From positions 1,302,001 through 1,366,000 of the forward strand of contig JADJWG010000002.1 of the NCBI GenBank assembly GCA_016716475.1: DNA of 64,000 bases, written 5' to 3'. Below the pieces are notes generated by a model. That model did no database searches and had not been told where the DNA came from. It saw only the letters and a program-made list of their open reading frames with translations. Source of the DNA: Phycisphaerales bacterium. GTDB taxonomy: Bacteria > Planctomycetota > Phycisphaerae > UBA1845 > Fen-1342. The translations under genes were made by a program, and so were the position numbers. Shown piece after piece: positions 9,445 through 19,200 of this stretch; the stretch's first letter is position 1; every line of letters begins with the position of its first letter.

Positions 9445-12420
9445 TCAGCACGCCGCCCAGCCACAGCTCGGATTCGAGCACTTCCGGCATCCTTCCTGCA
9501 GCATCAGCACGCTCGCGCACTCCGGGCAGCTCAGCTTGTAGTGTGTCGCCGCATCGTGCCGGTGCGTCACGCCATTCGTCACTTTTGCCACCTCGGCCGC
9601 GAGCAGCGCCCGCTTCTCCGCAACCGAAAGCAGTCCGCCCGCCACGGAAATCTGGGCAACCACCTGCGTTTCCGCGGCATCGTCGACGGTCGCAATCTCA
9701 ACGACATCCACGAACTCGTCGACGCCGTCCTCGGGCTCGGCAAGCGCCACAGCGCCGTCGTCCCGCGGGCCAGACACAGCACCGCCGACGGTCGCAGACA
9801 ACCGCATCGTGCTGGCACTGCCAGTGGTACGCGCCTCACGGGGTAGCGCTTCGGATGAGGCCCGGCGCGCCCGGACTTCCGCCGCGGCAACCTTGGTTAC
9901 ACTCTCGGCCGCCTGGCTGGCGGCGACCACGGCCGGTCCATGGATCGGCTCGGGGCCATGCCCGCCATTCCCATTGGCCCGATCCACGGTTGCGCCAGGA
10001 GGAGCAGCGGGCTGATCCAGCACACTCAGGTCGATCTCCCCGAGCAGCAGACTTCGCAGACCGAAGCGTTCTTTGGCGCGCATGTACTTCTTCAGAGCAC
10101 AGGCGAGGCCGTCGCCGAGCGACATGATGCGGCCGGTGCGCGTCGGAATTTGCAGCGAGGAACCGATGCCTTCGAGCTGCTTGATGACGTGCTTGAGCGT
10201 GCCTCCGGACCGCAGCCAGAGCGAGATCATCCGGCAGATGGCTTCAAGGTCGCTGTTGGCGACGTCGCCACCTTTACCGAGCTGGGAGAAAACCTCCAAC
10301 TCGCGATTGCGCCGCGGGTCAACGGTGATCTTCACATGCATGTTACCAAAGGGTGTCATCTGCCGGATACGCAGACCACTGACGATCTCCGGCAGGTCGA
10401 GCGGCTCGATCACGCGGTTGGCCACCGGAACGGCTTCGGGTGCGGCCGCCGGCAACGCTGCGGGGGCGGGGGCGGTCTGGGCCTTGGGCTCGTCTTTCTT
10501 CAGGGCCATCGGCTGGAACGAACGGCAGCCGTCACGATAGACGGTCACGCCCTTGCACCGCAGGGTATAGGCCAGTGAGTAGATCTGCTCCACTTCGTCG
10601 CGTGTGGCGGCGTTGGGAAAGTTGATCGTCTTGCTGATCGACGCATCGCAATGCCGCTGGAACCCGGCCTGCATCTGCATGTGCCATTCCGGCGTAATGT
10701 CGTGTGCACAGACGAACACGCGCCGCACATCCTCCGGAATGCCATCGAGGTGGGCGAGAGTCCCCTCACGGGCGAGCTGCTCCATCAGGTCGTCCGTGTA
10801 GAAGCCGCGCTCTTTGGCCACGGTGCGGAAGAGCTCGTTGACCTCGACCAGCGGCCGCTCGCCCTGCTTCTGCCCGCGCAGCACGTTGCGGATGAAGGCC
10901 AGCGAGAACATCGGCTCGATCCCACCGGAGCAGTTCGCCAGGATGCTGATCGTACCGGTGGGCGCCACCGTGGTTACCGCGGCGTTACGCATCGGACGGT
11001 TGTGCACAGTCTGCCAGCGGCTGCCTTCCCAGTTCGGGAACGAGCCCCGCTCCCGCGCCAACAGTTCGCTGCATGCGTGTGCTTCATCGTTGAGGAACTG
11101 CATGAAGCGTTCGCCCCACTGTACGCCTTCGGGGCTGTTGTAGGGCACTCCCAGCTTGTAGAGCGCATCGGCAAAACCCATCACCCCAAGACCGATCTTG
11201 CGGTTGGCCTTGCAGACCGCGTCGATCTCGGGCAGCGGGTAGTTGTTCGCATCGATGACGTTATCGAGAAAGCGCGTCGACTCGTGAATCACGCCGCGCA
11301 GCCCCTCCCAATCCACCTCCGCCTCCGGCGTGCAATCGTTTCGCACGAAAAGACCGAGGTTCACGCTGCCGAGATTGCACGCCTCGTAGGGCAGCAGCGG
11401 CTGCTCGCCACACGGATTCGTCGCCTCAATCCGGCCTACGTGCGGTGTCGGGTTGAACTCGTTGATCCGGTCGATGAACACGACCCCCGGCTCACCCGTC
11501 TGCCACGCATTGGCAACAATGATGTTCCAGATATCGCGCTTGGTGTACACACGGCCGCGCAGCTCCGCGGGAATCTCACCCGTGAGTCGCGGGGTAGTGT
11601 AATACGATTCACGGCTACCATGGGCTGTCGGTTCGACACCATCGATGACCGCCAGGTCGCGAACATCGTACTTCCAGATTTCGAGATCACGCCGCAGGAC
11701 CGCGGCTTTGCCGGTGCGCGGATTGCGAACGACGTGGGGTGAATCCGGATCGGCGAGAAACTCCTCCATCCACGCATCCGTGACCTTCACGGAAATGTTG
11801 TAGTTGGTGAAGCTGTCGAGATTCTGCTTGGCGTGCAGGAATTTCAGGATATCGGGGTGATGAATGTACATCATCCCCATGTTGGCGCCCCGGCGGAAGG
11901 CACCCTGCTGAATCGCATTGGTCGCTTCGCTGAAAGCCTTCCAAAACGTGATCGGGCCGCTGGTCGTTCCACCGCTCGACTGAATGAAGTCACCCGTGGG
12001 GCGCAACTCATCGAAGGCGAAACCGGTTCCACCGCCAGCTTTCTGTATGAGAGCCGTGTGCTTGATGCTGTCGAAGATGTCATTGATCGAATCGCGGACC
12101 GGCAGCACAAAGCACGCTGAAAGCATGCCCATTTCCCGGCCGGCGTTCATCAACGTCGGGGAGTTAGGCATATAAGCACCGCTCACCATCAGCCGGTAGA
12201 AGCGGTCCTCCCAGGCCTGGCGCTGCAGCTCGTTCCCGCCGTAGCGCAGCTCCACCGCAGCAATGGTGCGAGCCACGCGGCGGAACAACTCTGCGGGCTT
12301 TTCAATGCATTCGCCCTGCTCGTTCTTCTTCAGGTAGCGTGCTTCCAGAACCTTCCGGGCGTTCTCGGTCAGGACGGGCTCATCCATGAGGTTCAACGGC
12401 GCAGACGTCGAAAGGGGCAT
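9445..12420 (-). CDS. nrdJ: Adenosylcobalamin-dependent (class II) ribonucleotide reductase
   Basis: Reduces ribonucleotides to deoxyribonucleotides using a radical from adenosylcobalamin, independent of oxygen. At 991 aa it has the catalytic barrel with SPTLMNAG, SACFVLPV, GGGTGFAF, NPCGEQPLLPYEACNLGSVNL and the loop PTGTISILANCSGGIEP. An Ala/Pro-rich linker at about residue 640 leads to a TSCPD-type domain, then a low-complexity region and a C-terminal zinc ribbon (CPEC...CRKC...CGWAAC) that probably re-reduces the active site. No intein is visible. ATG 12420 has GGGAG 7 nt upstream; ATG 12387 (MDEPVL) is an alternative. Expressed from the promoter at 12548-12576. Confidence 0.95.
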   Translation of the reverse strand: MPLSTSAPLNLMDEPVLTENARKVLEARYLKKNEQGECIEKPAELFRRVARTIAAVELRYGGNELQRQAWEDRFYRLMVSGAYMPNSPTLMNAGREMGMLSACFVLPVRDSINDIFDSIKHTALIQKAGGGTGFAFDELRPTGDFIQSSGGTTSGPITFWKAFSEATNAIQQGAFRRGANMGMMYIHHPDILKFLHAKQNLDSFTNYNISVKVTDAWMEEFLADPDSPHVVRNPRTGKAAVLRRDLEIWKYDVRDLAVIDGVEPTAHGSRESYYTTPRLTGEIPAELRGRVYTKRDIWNIIVANAWQTGEPGVVFIDRINEFNPTPHVGRIEATNPCGEQPLLPYEACNLGSVNLGLFVRNDCTPEAEVDWEGLRGVIHESTRFLDNVIDANNYPLPEIDAVCKANRKIGLGVMGFADALYKLGVPYNSPEGVQWGERFMQFLNDEAHACSELLARERGSFPNWEGSRWQTVHNRPMRNAAVTTVAPTGTISILANCSGGIEPMFSLAFIRNVLRGQKQGERPLVEVNELFRTVAKERGFYTDDLMEQLAREGTLAHLDGIPEDVRRVFVCAHDITPEWHMQMQAGFQRHCDASISKTINFPNAATRDEVEQIYSLAYTLRCKGVTVYRDGCRSFQPMALKKDEPKAQTAPAPAALPAAAPEAVPVANRVIEPLDLPEIVSGLRIRQMTPFGNMHVKITVDPRRNRELEVFSQLGKGGDVANSDLEAICRMISLWLRSGGTLKHVIKQLEGIGSSLQIPTRTGRIMSLGDGLACALKKYMRAKERFGLRSLLLGEIDLSVLDQPAAPPGATVDRANGNGGHGPEPIHGPAVVAASQAAESVTKVAAAEVRARRASSEALPREARTTGSASTMRLSATVGGAVSGPRDDGAVALAEPEDGVDEFVDVVEIATVDDAAETQVVAQISVAGGLLSVAEKRALLAAEVAKVTNGVTHRHDAATHYKLSCPECASVLMLQEGCRKCSNPSCGWAAC

Positions 12421-12541
12421 CCGTGGTCTCCCATTCGAGGGGGGATCTATGTGATAACGTCCAATCAGATGTGGCGGGCGCTGGTGCCGGAGCTACCAAC
12501 CACGGTGCCCCTCACTGGCACCACCCACATTTTGAGGGGCA
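12421..12541 (-). promoter_or_regulatory. Structured 5' leader of nrdJ, possible riboswitch
   Basis: From the predicted start site (~12541) to the nrdJ ATG is about 120 nt. On the minus strand it can form an outer helix between 12530-12525 and 12474-12469 (ATGTGG with CCACAT) and an inner hairpin GGTGCC/GGCACC (12522-12517 with 12509-12504). A second GGTGCC at 12483-12488 (plus strand) offers an alternative partner. GGAGACC, the core of the cobalamin 'B12 box', lies at 12430-12424 beside the start codon and contains the ribosome-binding site. A cobalamin-responsive leader would make sense for a B12 enzyme, but the other conserved cobalamin-riboswitch boxes are not evident to me. Confidence 0.35.
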
Positions 12542-12547
12542 ATCCGA

Positions 12548-12576
12548 AGTATAGCCCAAGATGTAGTAGGCGTCAA
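12548..12576 (-). promoter_or_regulatory. Sigma-70-type promoter of nrdJ
   Basis: On the minus strand TTGACG (12576-12571) and TATACT (12553-12548) are separated by exactly 17 nt. The spacer CTACATCTTG portion is vaguely reminiscent of an NrdR box but too degenerate to call. Confidence 0.7.
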
Positions 12577-12807
12577 AGAAAAACGCGGCACTCAGCAGTT
12601 TCGTCGTAACCCTATCATGCATATTGGCTTACCACCTGTGGGATAATCGCTACCCGCAATCCCTATTGGTAGTAGTTGAGTCCGTGATCAGACGCAGTCT
12701 GGCCACCTCAGAATACCTAACTATAATAGAACATAGAACCGAATTGCAAGAAAATTCCCCGTGTAGATGTCGTAAAACGACCACCGGCCAACCGTCTGGC
12801 CCGCCCC
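12577..12807. other. Intergenic region upstream of the nrdJ promoter
   Basis: AT-richer than its surroundings, with no convincing gene. Close to the end of the SIMPL gene, GGCCA (12786-12790) and TGGCC (12797-12801) can form a small hairpin, followed on the minus strand by TCGTTTT. This is a possible weak terminator. Nothing else is recognised. Confidence 0.4.
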
Positions 12808-13563
12808 CTACTCCATCTCGAAAATCACCAGCACACTCGCATGGATCTCGATCGACTCTGGTCCGAGCCACTCGATTTCGAGTTCGTCGGAATCGTGATG
12901 CTCATCAACGGCATCCTGGTTCTGCCCCTGCCCGAACAGCCCGCCTCCCTGGCCCGACCCATACCAGTCCGGATTCCCGATCTTGAGCGGCCGCCCCAGC
13001 CGCACGCCTAGTTCCGCGGCCATCCGCTCGGCCTGCCGCCGCGCATCGCGGACGGCTTCCAGTTTCGCCCGTTCAACAAGTTCCTGCCGATTCTCGTGCG
13101 TTACGAAGTCGATCGATACACGGTTGGCGCCGGCCTTGAGCACAGCGGCGGTCAGTTTCTGCGCCTGGCTCGTATCCGCCATGATTACAACGGTGGACTG
13201 GCTCGCATCGTAACCAAGGAATGTACCTTCACGGTCATGTTCGGGCGCCACCGTGAACGCGTCGATACGCGTACGACCCCGGTCGATCGGATAGGTCTGC
13301 ACCGCGGCGCTGATTTCGCGCCCGGCATCGACCACCCGACGAACGGCCTTGTCGACCTCCATATCGCGCGCCCATACCGCCGCGACGAGTTGAAACGCCT
13401 GAGGTGGCACCCGCACCACACCTTCACCTCGCACTGCAATGGTGCGCGGATTGGCGGGTACTACCGCGCCTGATTGGGTTGTACCGGGCGCGGTGCAGCC
13501 GACCAGTAATGCAAGTGTGCTTAGCATCAGTCCTGCGACCCAGCGTTCTTGAGGTACACCCAT
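12808..13563 (-). CDS. SIMPL (DUF541) domain lipoprotein
   Basis: The ATG at 13563 is preceded by GGGAG at 6 nt. The product (251 aa) begins with a short signal peptide ending in the lipobox LLVGC, so it should be a lipid-anchored envelope protein. The rest matches the SIMPL/DUF541 pattern: an N-terminal IAVRGEGVVRVPPQ segment, a helix-rich central part (RAKLEAVRDARRQAERMAAELGVRLGRPLKI) and a C-terminal strand (SIEIHASVLVIFEME). SIMPL proteins are periplasmic and linked to oxidative or envelope stress in several bacteria, but their biochemistry is poorly defined. A Gly/Gln/acidic insertion near residues 195-225 is not typical. Confidence 0.8.
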   Translation of the reverse strand: MGVPQERWVAGLMLSTLALLVGCTAPGTTQSGAVVPANPRTIAVRGEGVVRVPPQAFQLVAAVWARDMEVDKAVRRVVDAGREISAAVQTYPIDRGRTRIDAFTVAPEHDREGTFLGYDASQSTVVIMADTSQAQKLTAAVLKAGANRVSIDFVTHENRQELVERAKLEAVRDARRQAERMAAELGVRLGRPLKIGNPDWYGSGQGGGLFGQGQNQDAVDEHHDSDELEIEWLGPESIEIHASVLVIFEME

Positions 13564-13831
13564 GGCTTGCTCCCGGGGCAGCAGGCACATCGCACGCAAC
13601 AAGGCCGTGCTTCGGGCGAACCCGTGCTGTGCACCCCAGACTTGGACGCGCAAGCGCCCGGGAAGGTTCCCGGCTCAAATTGCCAGAGCGAACACCCGCC
13701 CGATCCAGAAATCCTGTTATAATTCACACTGCAAATGAACCGCTTCAACGTAATGCACGCACTGGGGTTACGTATCGCCCCGTCGCGATCTTGTTTCCGC
13801 GCGCATTGAATCCCCTAGGAGTTTCGCAGTC

Positions 13832-15025
13832 ATGAAGAAGTTCTCCCACCCGCTCGTCGCCGTCATCATCTGCGCTCTTACGCTTCCGGCTGTCGGTATG
13901 GCCAACAGCGACATTGAGAAGCTCCCCGCGGACCAGGTACCCAAGATCAAGGCACCCTCCGAGACGCCCCACGGCCAGAAGCCGCTGCGTGTGAAGGTGC
14001 TGGCGCTCTACTTCAACCCATTCATACCTGGGAATCTCCACTCCCCGGACGATGCCGACGCCAAGCCGAAGTCCATCCAGGAGCTCGGCGGGTGGAACGA
14101 TCCGCTCCCGCTCACCGCGGGCTACATCCAGGACATGTGTGACGCCAGTGGCGGATTGCTCCAGTATGAGATCGTCGAGTGGCTCACCGTTCGCCGCTTC
14201 CAGAAGAAGGTGGATGGGTACACCTACACGCCTGAGGCGTACATGCAGGGCTTGCGGGCCGGTACCGGCCGGGCGGATGCGTGGCACCGTCCCGACGGTC
14301 TCGATTATCCGCACATGATCAAAGAGTTCGACATTGTTCGCCGCGTGGAATCCGGCGAGATCGACGAAGTATGGATGTTCGGCGCCCCCTACTTCGGTTA
14401 TTACGAAACCTGCATGGCCGGCAAGGACGCTTTCTGGATCAACGGCAAAGCATTCACGGAAGTGCTGAGCAATCGCCGCTTTGTCATTGCGGGCTTCAAC
14501 TATGAACGCGGCGTCGCCGAGATGATCCACAACATGACCCACCGGGCCGAATCGACCATGTCGCGGATCTACGGCGGCTGGAAGGTCGACCAACTCACCA
14601 ACAACTGGGCCAAGTTCGCGGCCAACGAGCACCAGTCCGGCACTGCCGCCGTCGGCACCTGCCACTACCCCCCCAACGGCGAAAAGGACTACGACTACGC
14701 CAATGAGCGCTATGTCGAGAGCACGGCCGACGACTGGAAGCACTTCCCCGACCTGCAGGGTCGCAGCCGAAAGTTCAACCGCGAAGAATGGGCCGCGCCG
14801 CACAAGAATCGCAACGGCAACCCGGACTACCATCGCAATTTCCAGATCTGGTGGTGGTCACACCTGCCGAAAGCGCCCGGCGTCAACGAAGATGGCCGTG
14901 TGAACAACTGGTGGGAGTACCTGTACAACTTCAATGCCTACGACGAGCGCGGTAAGCCGCTGCCGGACGTGAAGCCGGCGACCGACTCCGACGCGGAGAA
15001 ACAGGGCTACCGCCGGCCGGCGTAG
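13832..15025 (+). CDS. Secreted protein of unknown function
   Basis: A 397-aa protein with a clear Sec signal peptide (MKKFSHPLVAVIICALTLPAVGMA). The mature part is rich in Trp, Tyr, His and Asn, with segments such as IDEVWMFGAPYFGYYET, MIHNMTHRAES and CHYPPNGEKDYDYAN. The conserved-looking polar and aromatic residues suggest an enzyme or carbohydrate-facing protein. I do not recognise the family with confidence; the pattern resembles conserved hypothetical exported proteins of environmental bacteria. It stands alone between the divergent SIMPL gene and lpxI. A TATAAT sequence at 13718-13723 could be a -10 element, but no good -35 is present. Confidence 0.7.
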   Translation: MKKFSHPLVAVIICALTLPAVGMANSDIEKLPADQVPKIKAPSETPHGQKPLRVKVLALYFNPFIPGNLHSPDDADAKPKSIQELGGWNDPLPLTAGYIQDMCDASGGLLQYEIVEWLTVRRFQKKVDGYTYTPEAYMQGLRAGTGRADAWHRPDGLDYPHMIKEFDIVRRVESGEIDEVWMFGAPYFGYYETCMAGKDAFWINGKAFTEVLSNRRFVIAGFNYERGVAEMIHNMTHRAESTMSRIYGGWKVDQLTNNWAKFAANEHQSGTAAVGTCHYPPNGEKDYDYANERYVESTADDWKHFPDLQGRSRKFNREEWAAPHKNRNGNPDYHRNFQIWWWSHLPKAPGVNEDGRVNNWWEYLYNFNAYDERGKPLPDVKPATDSDAEKQGYRRPA

Positions 15026-15071
15026 TTGCGGTGGTATCCGCGGGCGGCACAGCGTGCGGTATCATGCCGCC

Positions 15072-15962
15072 ATGCCGCCCGCGCTCCATCCCGATACCGC
15101 TCCGCTCGGCCTGATTGCCGGGGAGGGTGAGCTACCGCGCCTGGTGGCCCGAAATGCCCGCGCCGCCGGCCGGCGCGTCTGCGCAGTGGCCATTCGCGGC
15201 TCGGCCGACCCCGCTCTACGGGAGCTGGTCGATCGGTTCTGCTGGCGAGGGGTCGTCCAGCTCGGCCGCTGGATCCGCGTCTTCCGCCGGGCTGGGTGCC
15301 GCGAGATCGTCATGGTCGGCCGTGTGCGCAAGGCCGACATGTTCGCTGGTCCACGTTGGCTGCAATGGCTGCGGTACGTACCCGACCTGACCAGCATCCG
15401 CCTCTGGTATCGACACGTACGCGACAAGCGCAACGATTCGCTGCTCGGCGCCGTGGCGGACGAACTCAGCCGACGAGGTCTAACCTTGATTGACTCCACC
15501 CGCTACTGCCCCGAAGCACTCGCTACCGCCGGCGTGCTCACCCCGTTCCCCCCACCGCGCGGTGTGCTCACGGATGCCGAGTTTGCATGGCCGATTGCCC
15601 GTGCCATCGGCGCGTACGACATCGGTCAATCCGTCGCCGTGAAGGAGCGCGAGATCATTGCCGTCGAAGCCATTGAGGGCACAGACCAACTTATCGCGCG
15701 CGCGGGTCAACTCTGTCTGGCCGGCGGCTGGACACTCGTCAAGCTCGCCAAGCCGGATCAGGACATGCGCTTCGACGTGCCGACCGTAGGCCCGCAGACC
15801 CTCGAGAATCTCCACCATCACCGTGCCGCCGGTCTCGTCATCGAAGCGGGTCGCACGATCGTACTGGAACGTGAGAAGCTGCTAGAGCTCGCTGCGAAGT
15901 ATCGCATCACTGTCATCGGTCGGGGCAACGAACCACTTACCACAACACTGGCCCAGCGCTAA
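15072..15962 (+). CDS. lpxI: UDP-2,3-diacylglucosamine pyrophosphatase LpxI (DUF1009)
   Basis: Hydrolyses UDP-2,3-diacylglucosamine to lipid X and UMP in lipid A biosynthesis, the alternative to LpxH. The 296-aa product shows the family pattern: LGLIAGEGELPRLVARNAR at the N-terminus (Rossmann-like), the central KADMF and RNDSLLGAVADELSRRG segments, and a C-terminal domain with AYDIGQSVAVKEREIIAVEAIEGTD in parts and KPDQDMRFDVPTVGPQT. ATG 15072 gives the standard length; a GTG at 15054 would add six residues. It supports a lipid A-containing outer membrane, consistent with waaF and the WaaP-like genes downstream. Confidence 0.88.
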   Translation: MPPALHPDTAPLGLIAGEGELPRLVARNARAAGRRVCAVAIRGSADPALRELVDRFCWRGVVQLGRWIRVFRRAGCREIVMVGRVRKADMFAGPRWLQWLRYVPDLTSIRLWYRHVRDKRNDSLLGAVADELSRRGLTLIDSTRYCPEALATAGVLTPFPPPRGVLTDAEFAWPIARAIGAYDIGQSVAVKEREIIAVEAIEGTDQLIARAGQLCLAGGWTLVKLAKPDQDMRFDVPTVGPQTLENLHHHRAAGLVIEAGRTIVLEREKLLELAAKYRITVIGRGNEPLTTTLAQR

Positions 15963-16292
15963 AGACCAGCTCCGTGGCGCAACGGTTTCAACTTCGCAGA
16001 GCTGCGCTGCGGCATTGAAACGGTTACGGCGAGCACGACTGCCTCTCTACGAATGTGGTGGACACCGACTGTATGCGCGTGCAATACTTCTACTGGATGT
16101 AGTTCGGCGCGCGGCAGCGGTGTCGGGACCTTCGCTCATTTCTTGTCGGCCCTGAGCCACTCGACAGCACGCCTACCGGTCGAACGTGCTTCTAGACCTG
16201 CATGGGTCACACGTCCTGCCGCTGTGGCACTTGCGACAACTCCATCCAGGACCGGTAGAAGTGCGCGGACCGGCGCTCCAGGAGGACATGTG
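15963..16292. other. Intergenic region with hairpin
   Basis: 330 bp without a convincing gene. GTTTCAA (15985-15991) and TTGAAAC (16015-16021) form a stem enclosing a GC-rich inner palindrome, a possible terminator for lpxI. The remainder is the upstream region of the Cys-rich protein gene; no strong promoter was seen. Confidence 0.4.
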
Positions 16293-19200
16293 ATGGAACT
16301 GCGTACGAAGGGGTGCGTGGTCGCGCTGGCGGCTGCGCTGCTAATCAGTTGGTGCCCACCGGTCCAGGCCGTCGAGGTGGGCATTACTTTTGAGATCCAC
16401 CAGGACATCCTCGATCCGGCCTTCTGGCCGAATGACTTCCACCTAGTGGCGATCGTCTGCACGCAAAATCCCAACCTCTTGCTCGTTGATCACCTCCCGG
16501 GGCCATTCGATCCGGCACTGTTTTCATTCCAAGCGCTCAAGTTGTCCCCCGACCCTGACAACTGCTGGTGGATGATCAGCGCGCAGTGGGCCCGGCCGCC
16601 GGGGATCGGCTACCTCCCTTACTGCACCGTGTTGCGTTTGGGGCTGCTGCTCGATGTTGGCGATGCGAACGTGATCATTCACGCCTTCGGCTGGTGGACG
16701 CGTGACGGGATTCCGGTCGGCATTCTGGGACCGCAACTGCTCAACATGGGCTTCGTCCCGCTGCTGGGCTTCGACGTACAGGACCAGCAGGCGATCCAGG
16801 TGCTGAAGATCGGTAATGGGTTGACCCCGCTTGCACCGCACCCGCCACCACCGCCGCCGCCGGGCCCGGCACCGATGTGGCCCCCGCCTCCTATGCAGAT
16901 TGAACTTCTGCGTATGGACGTACTGCCGCTGCCCCCGGGCACAACTCCTCCATTCCATGAGTTGTACGCGGGTGGTCCCCAGGAGCAGTATCCCTGGGTG
17001 CCAATCGTGCATCCGTCGGGGGCGCCGATCTCCCCGCTTGAGCCGCTACCCATGCCAGGGCACTCGCACATCGAGGTGATTCTGAATGCGCTCATGCCCG
17101 GCGCTTTGCGACCGCAGATTCCGACACCGATTGAGCCGGGCGGTTTTCTGCTGGCTCGGCAGTGGGTGCGTTTCCGGAACAACAGCGGCTCGTTCGAGGA
17201 GCGCTGGTTCTTCGAGATTCACGGGGCGGAACTGCGGGAGGCCTGCTGCCTGCCCGATGGCACCTGCGTCGATGTGTCCAGATTTCAGTGCTTGCAGTTG
17301 GGTGGCGATCCGCAAGGCCCGGGCACCGTCTGCGCCAACACGATCTGTCTCACACCCATGGCTTGTTGCATGCCTGAGGGTTACTGCCTGATGGCGATCT
17401 CCATGCAATGCATCTCGATGGGCGGAAACCCCGTCGGTGGGCCGTGCCTGGGCGACTCGAACGGCAACGGAGTCGATGATGCGTGCGAGTTGCCGGAGGC
17501 CTGCTGCCTGCCGGACGGGACCTGCCTCGATGTACCGCCCTACCAGTGCCAGCAGCAGAACGGCCAGCCGATGGGACCGGGGACCCAATGCTCCCAGACC
17601 ATTTGTCCGCAGCCGGAGGCCTGCTGCCTGCCGAACGGCTCCTGTGTCGACGTGTTGCCATCGCTGTGCATGCAGCAGGGCGGCAGACCCATGGGGCCGG
17701 GTACCAACTGCATGCTCGTCGCCTGTCCGCAGCCACCGCCAAACGACAACTGTCCACAATGGATCCCGATCGGCGAGACGGCTGGCTCTTTCTTCGATAC
17801 GACCTGGGCGACGCTCGATGGGCCGAACCACTGCCAGATGGTGAAGAACATCTGGTACTGCTATACGGCGACCTGCACCGGAACGGCCACTATCAGTCTT
17901 TGCGGCAGCAGCTACGACACCAAGCTGGCGGTCTACCACGACTGTGCCTGCTACCTGCCGCTGTCCATGATGATGTGCTGCGACGACAACTCCTGCGGCC
18001 TGCAATCCCAGTGCGTCATCCCGGTCAACGCCGGTCACCAGTACCTGATCGAGATCGGCGGGACCACGGCGCCGTCACCACTGCCGCCCTTCGGACCGGG
18101 TGTGCTGACGATCACCTGCGTCGGTGAACCGGAGTCGGCCTGCTGCTTGCCGGACGGTTCCTGCGTGCTGGTGGGGCCGGCGCAGTGCATGATGATGGGG
18201 GGTCGGCCGGTGCCGGGGCAGGTGTGCCTGGGCGACTCGAACGGCAACGGAGTCGATGATGTGTGCGAGTTGCCGGAGGCCTGCTGCCTGCCGGACGGGA
18301 CCTGCCTCGATGTACCGCCCTACCAGTGCCAGCAGCAGAACGGCCAGCCGATGGGACCGGGGACCCAATGCTCCCAGACCATTTGTCCGCAGCCGGAGGC
18401 CTGCTGCCTGCCGAACGGCTCCTGTGTCGACGTGTTGCCTTCGTTGTGCATGCAGCAGGGCGGCAGACCCATGGGGCCGGGTACCAACTGCATGCTCGTC
18501 GCCTGTCCGCAGCCGCCGCCAAACGACAACTGTCCGCAGTGGATCCCGATCGGCGAGACGGCTGGCTCTTTCTTCGATACGACCTGGGCGACGCTCGATG
18601 GGCCGAACCACTGCCAGATGGTGAAGAACATCTGGTACTGCTATACGGCGACCTGCACCGGAACGGCCACTATCAGTCTTTGCGGCAGCAGCTACGACAC
18701 CAAGCTGGCGGTCTACCACGACTGTGCCTGCTACCTGCCGCTGTCCATGATGATGTGCTGCGACGACAACTCCTGCGGCCTGCAATCCCAGTGCGTCATC
18801 CCGGTCAACGCCGGTCACCAGTACCTGATCGAGATCGGCGGGACCACGGCGCCGTCACCACTGCCGCCCTTCGGACCGGGTGTGCTGACGATCACCTGCG
18901 TCGGTGAACCGGAGTCGGCCTGCTGCTTGCCGGACGGTTCCTGCGTGCTGGTGGGGCCGGCGCAGTGCATGATGATGGGGGGTCGGCCGGTGCCGGGGCA
19001 GGTGTGCCTGGGCGACTCGAACGGCAACGGAGTCGATGATGTGTGCGAGTTGCCGGAGGCCTGCTGCCTGCCGGACGGGACCTGCCTCGATGTACCGCCC
19101 TACCAGTGCCAGCAGCAGAACGGCCAGCCGATGGGACCGGGGACCCAATGCTCCCAGACCATTTGTCCGCAGCCGATCGGGGCCTGTTGCTACGCAGGGT

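Noticed and set aside
10651..11742. A 363-codon plus-strand frame inside nrdJ
   Set aside because: Antisense to the conserved reductase, low-complexity Arg/His-rich composition, no ribosome-binding site.
12548..12576. NrdR box within the nrdJ promoter spacer
   Set aside because: Only a partial match to the consensus and no second box at the usual 30-nt distance, so I call only the promoter.
17046..18818. Duplicated long minus-strand frames in the Cys-rich repeat region
   Set aside because: They are simply the reverse strand of the duplicated 780-bp unit and repeat its structure.
17444..19175. Repeats considered as a CRISPR array
   Set aside because: Units are 780 bp, in frame and coding, with no short repeats or spacers.
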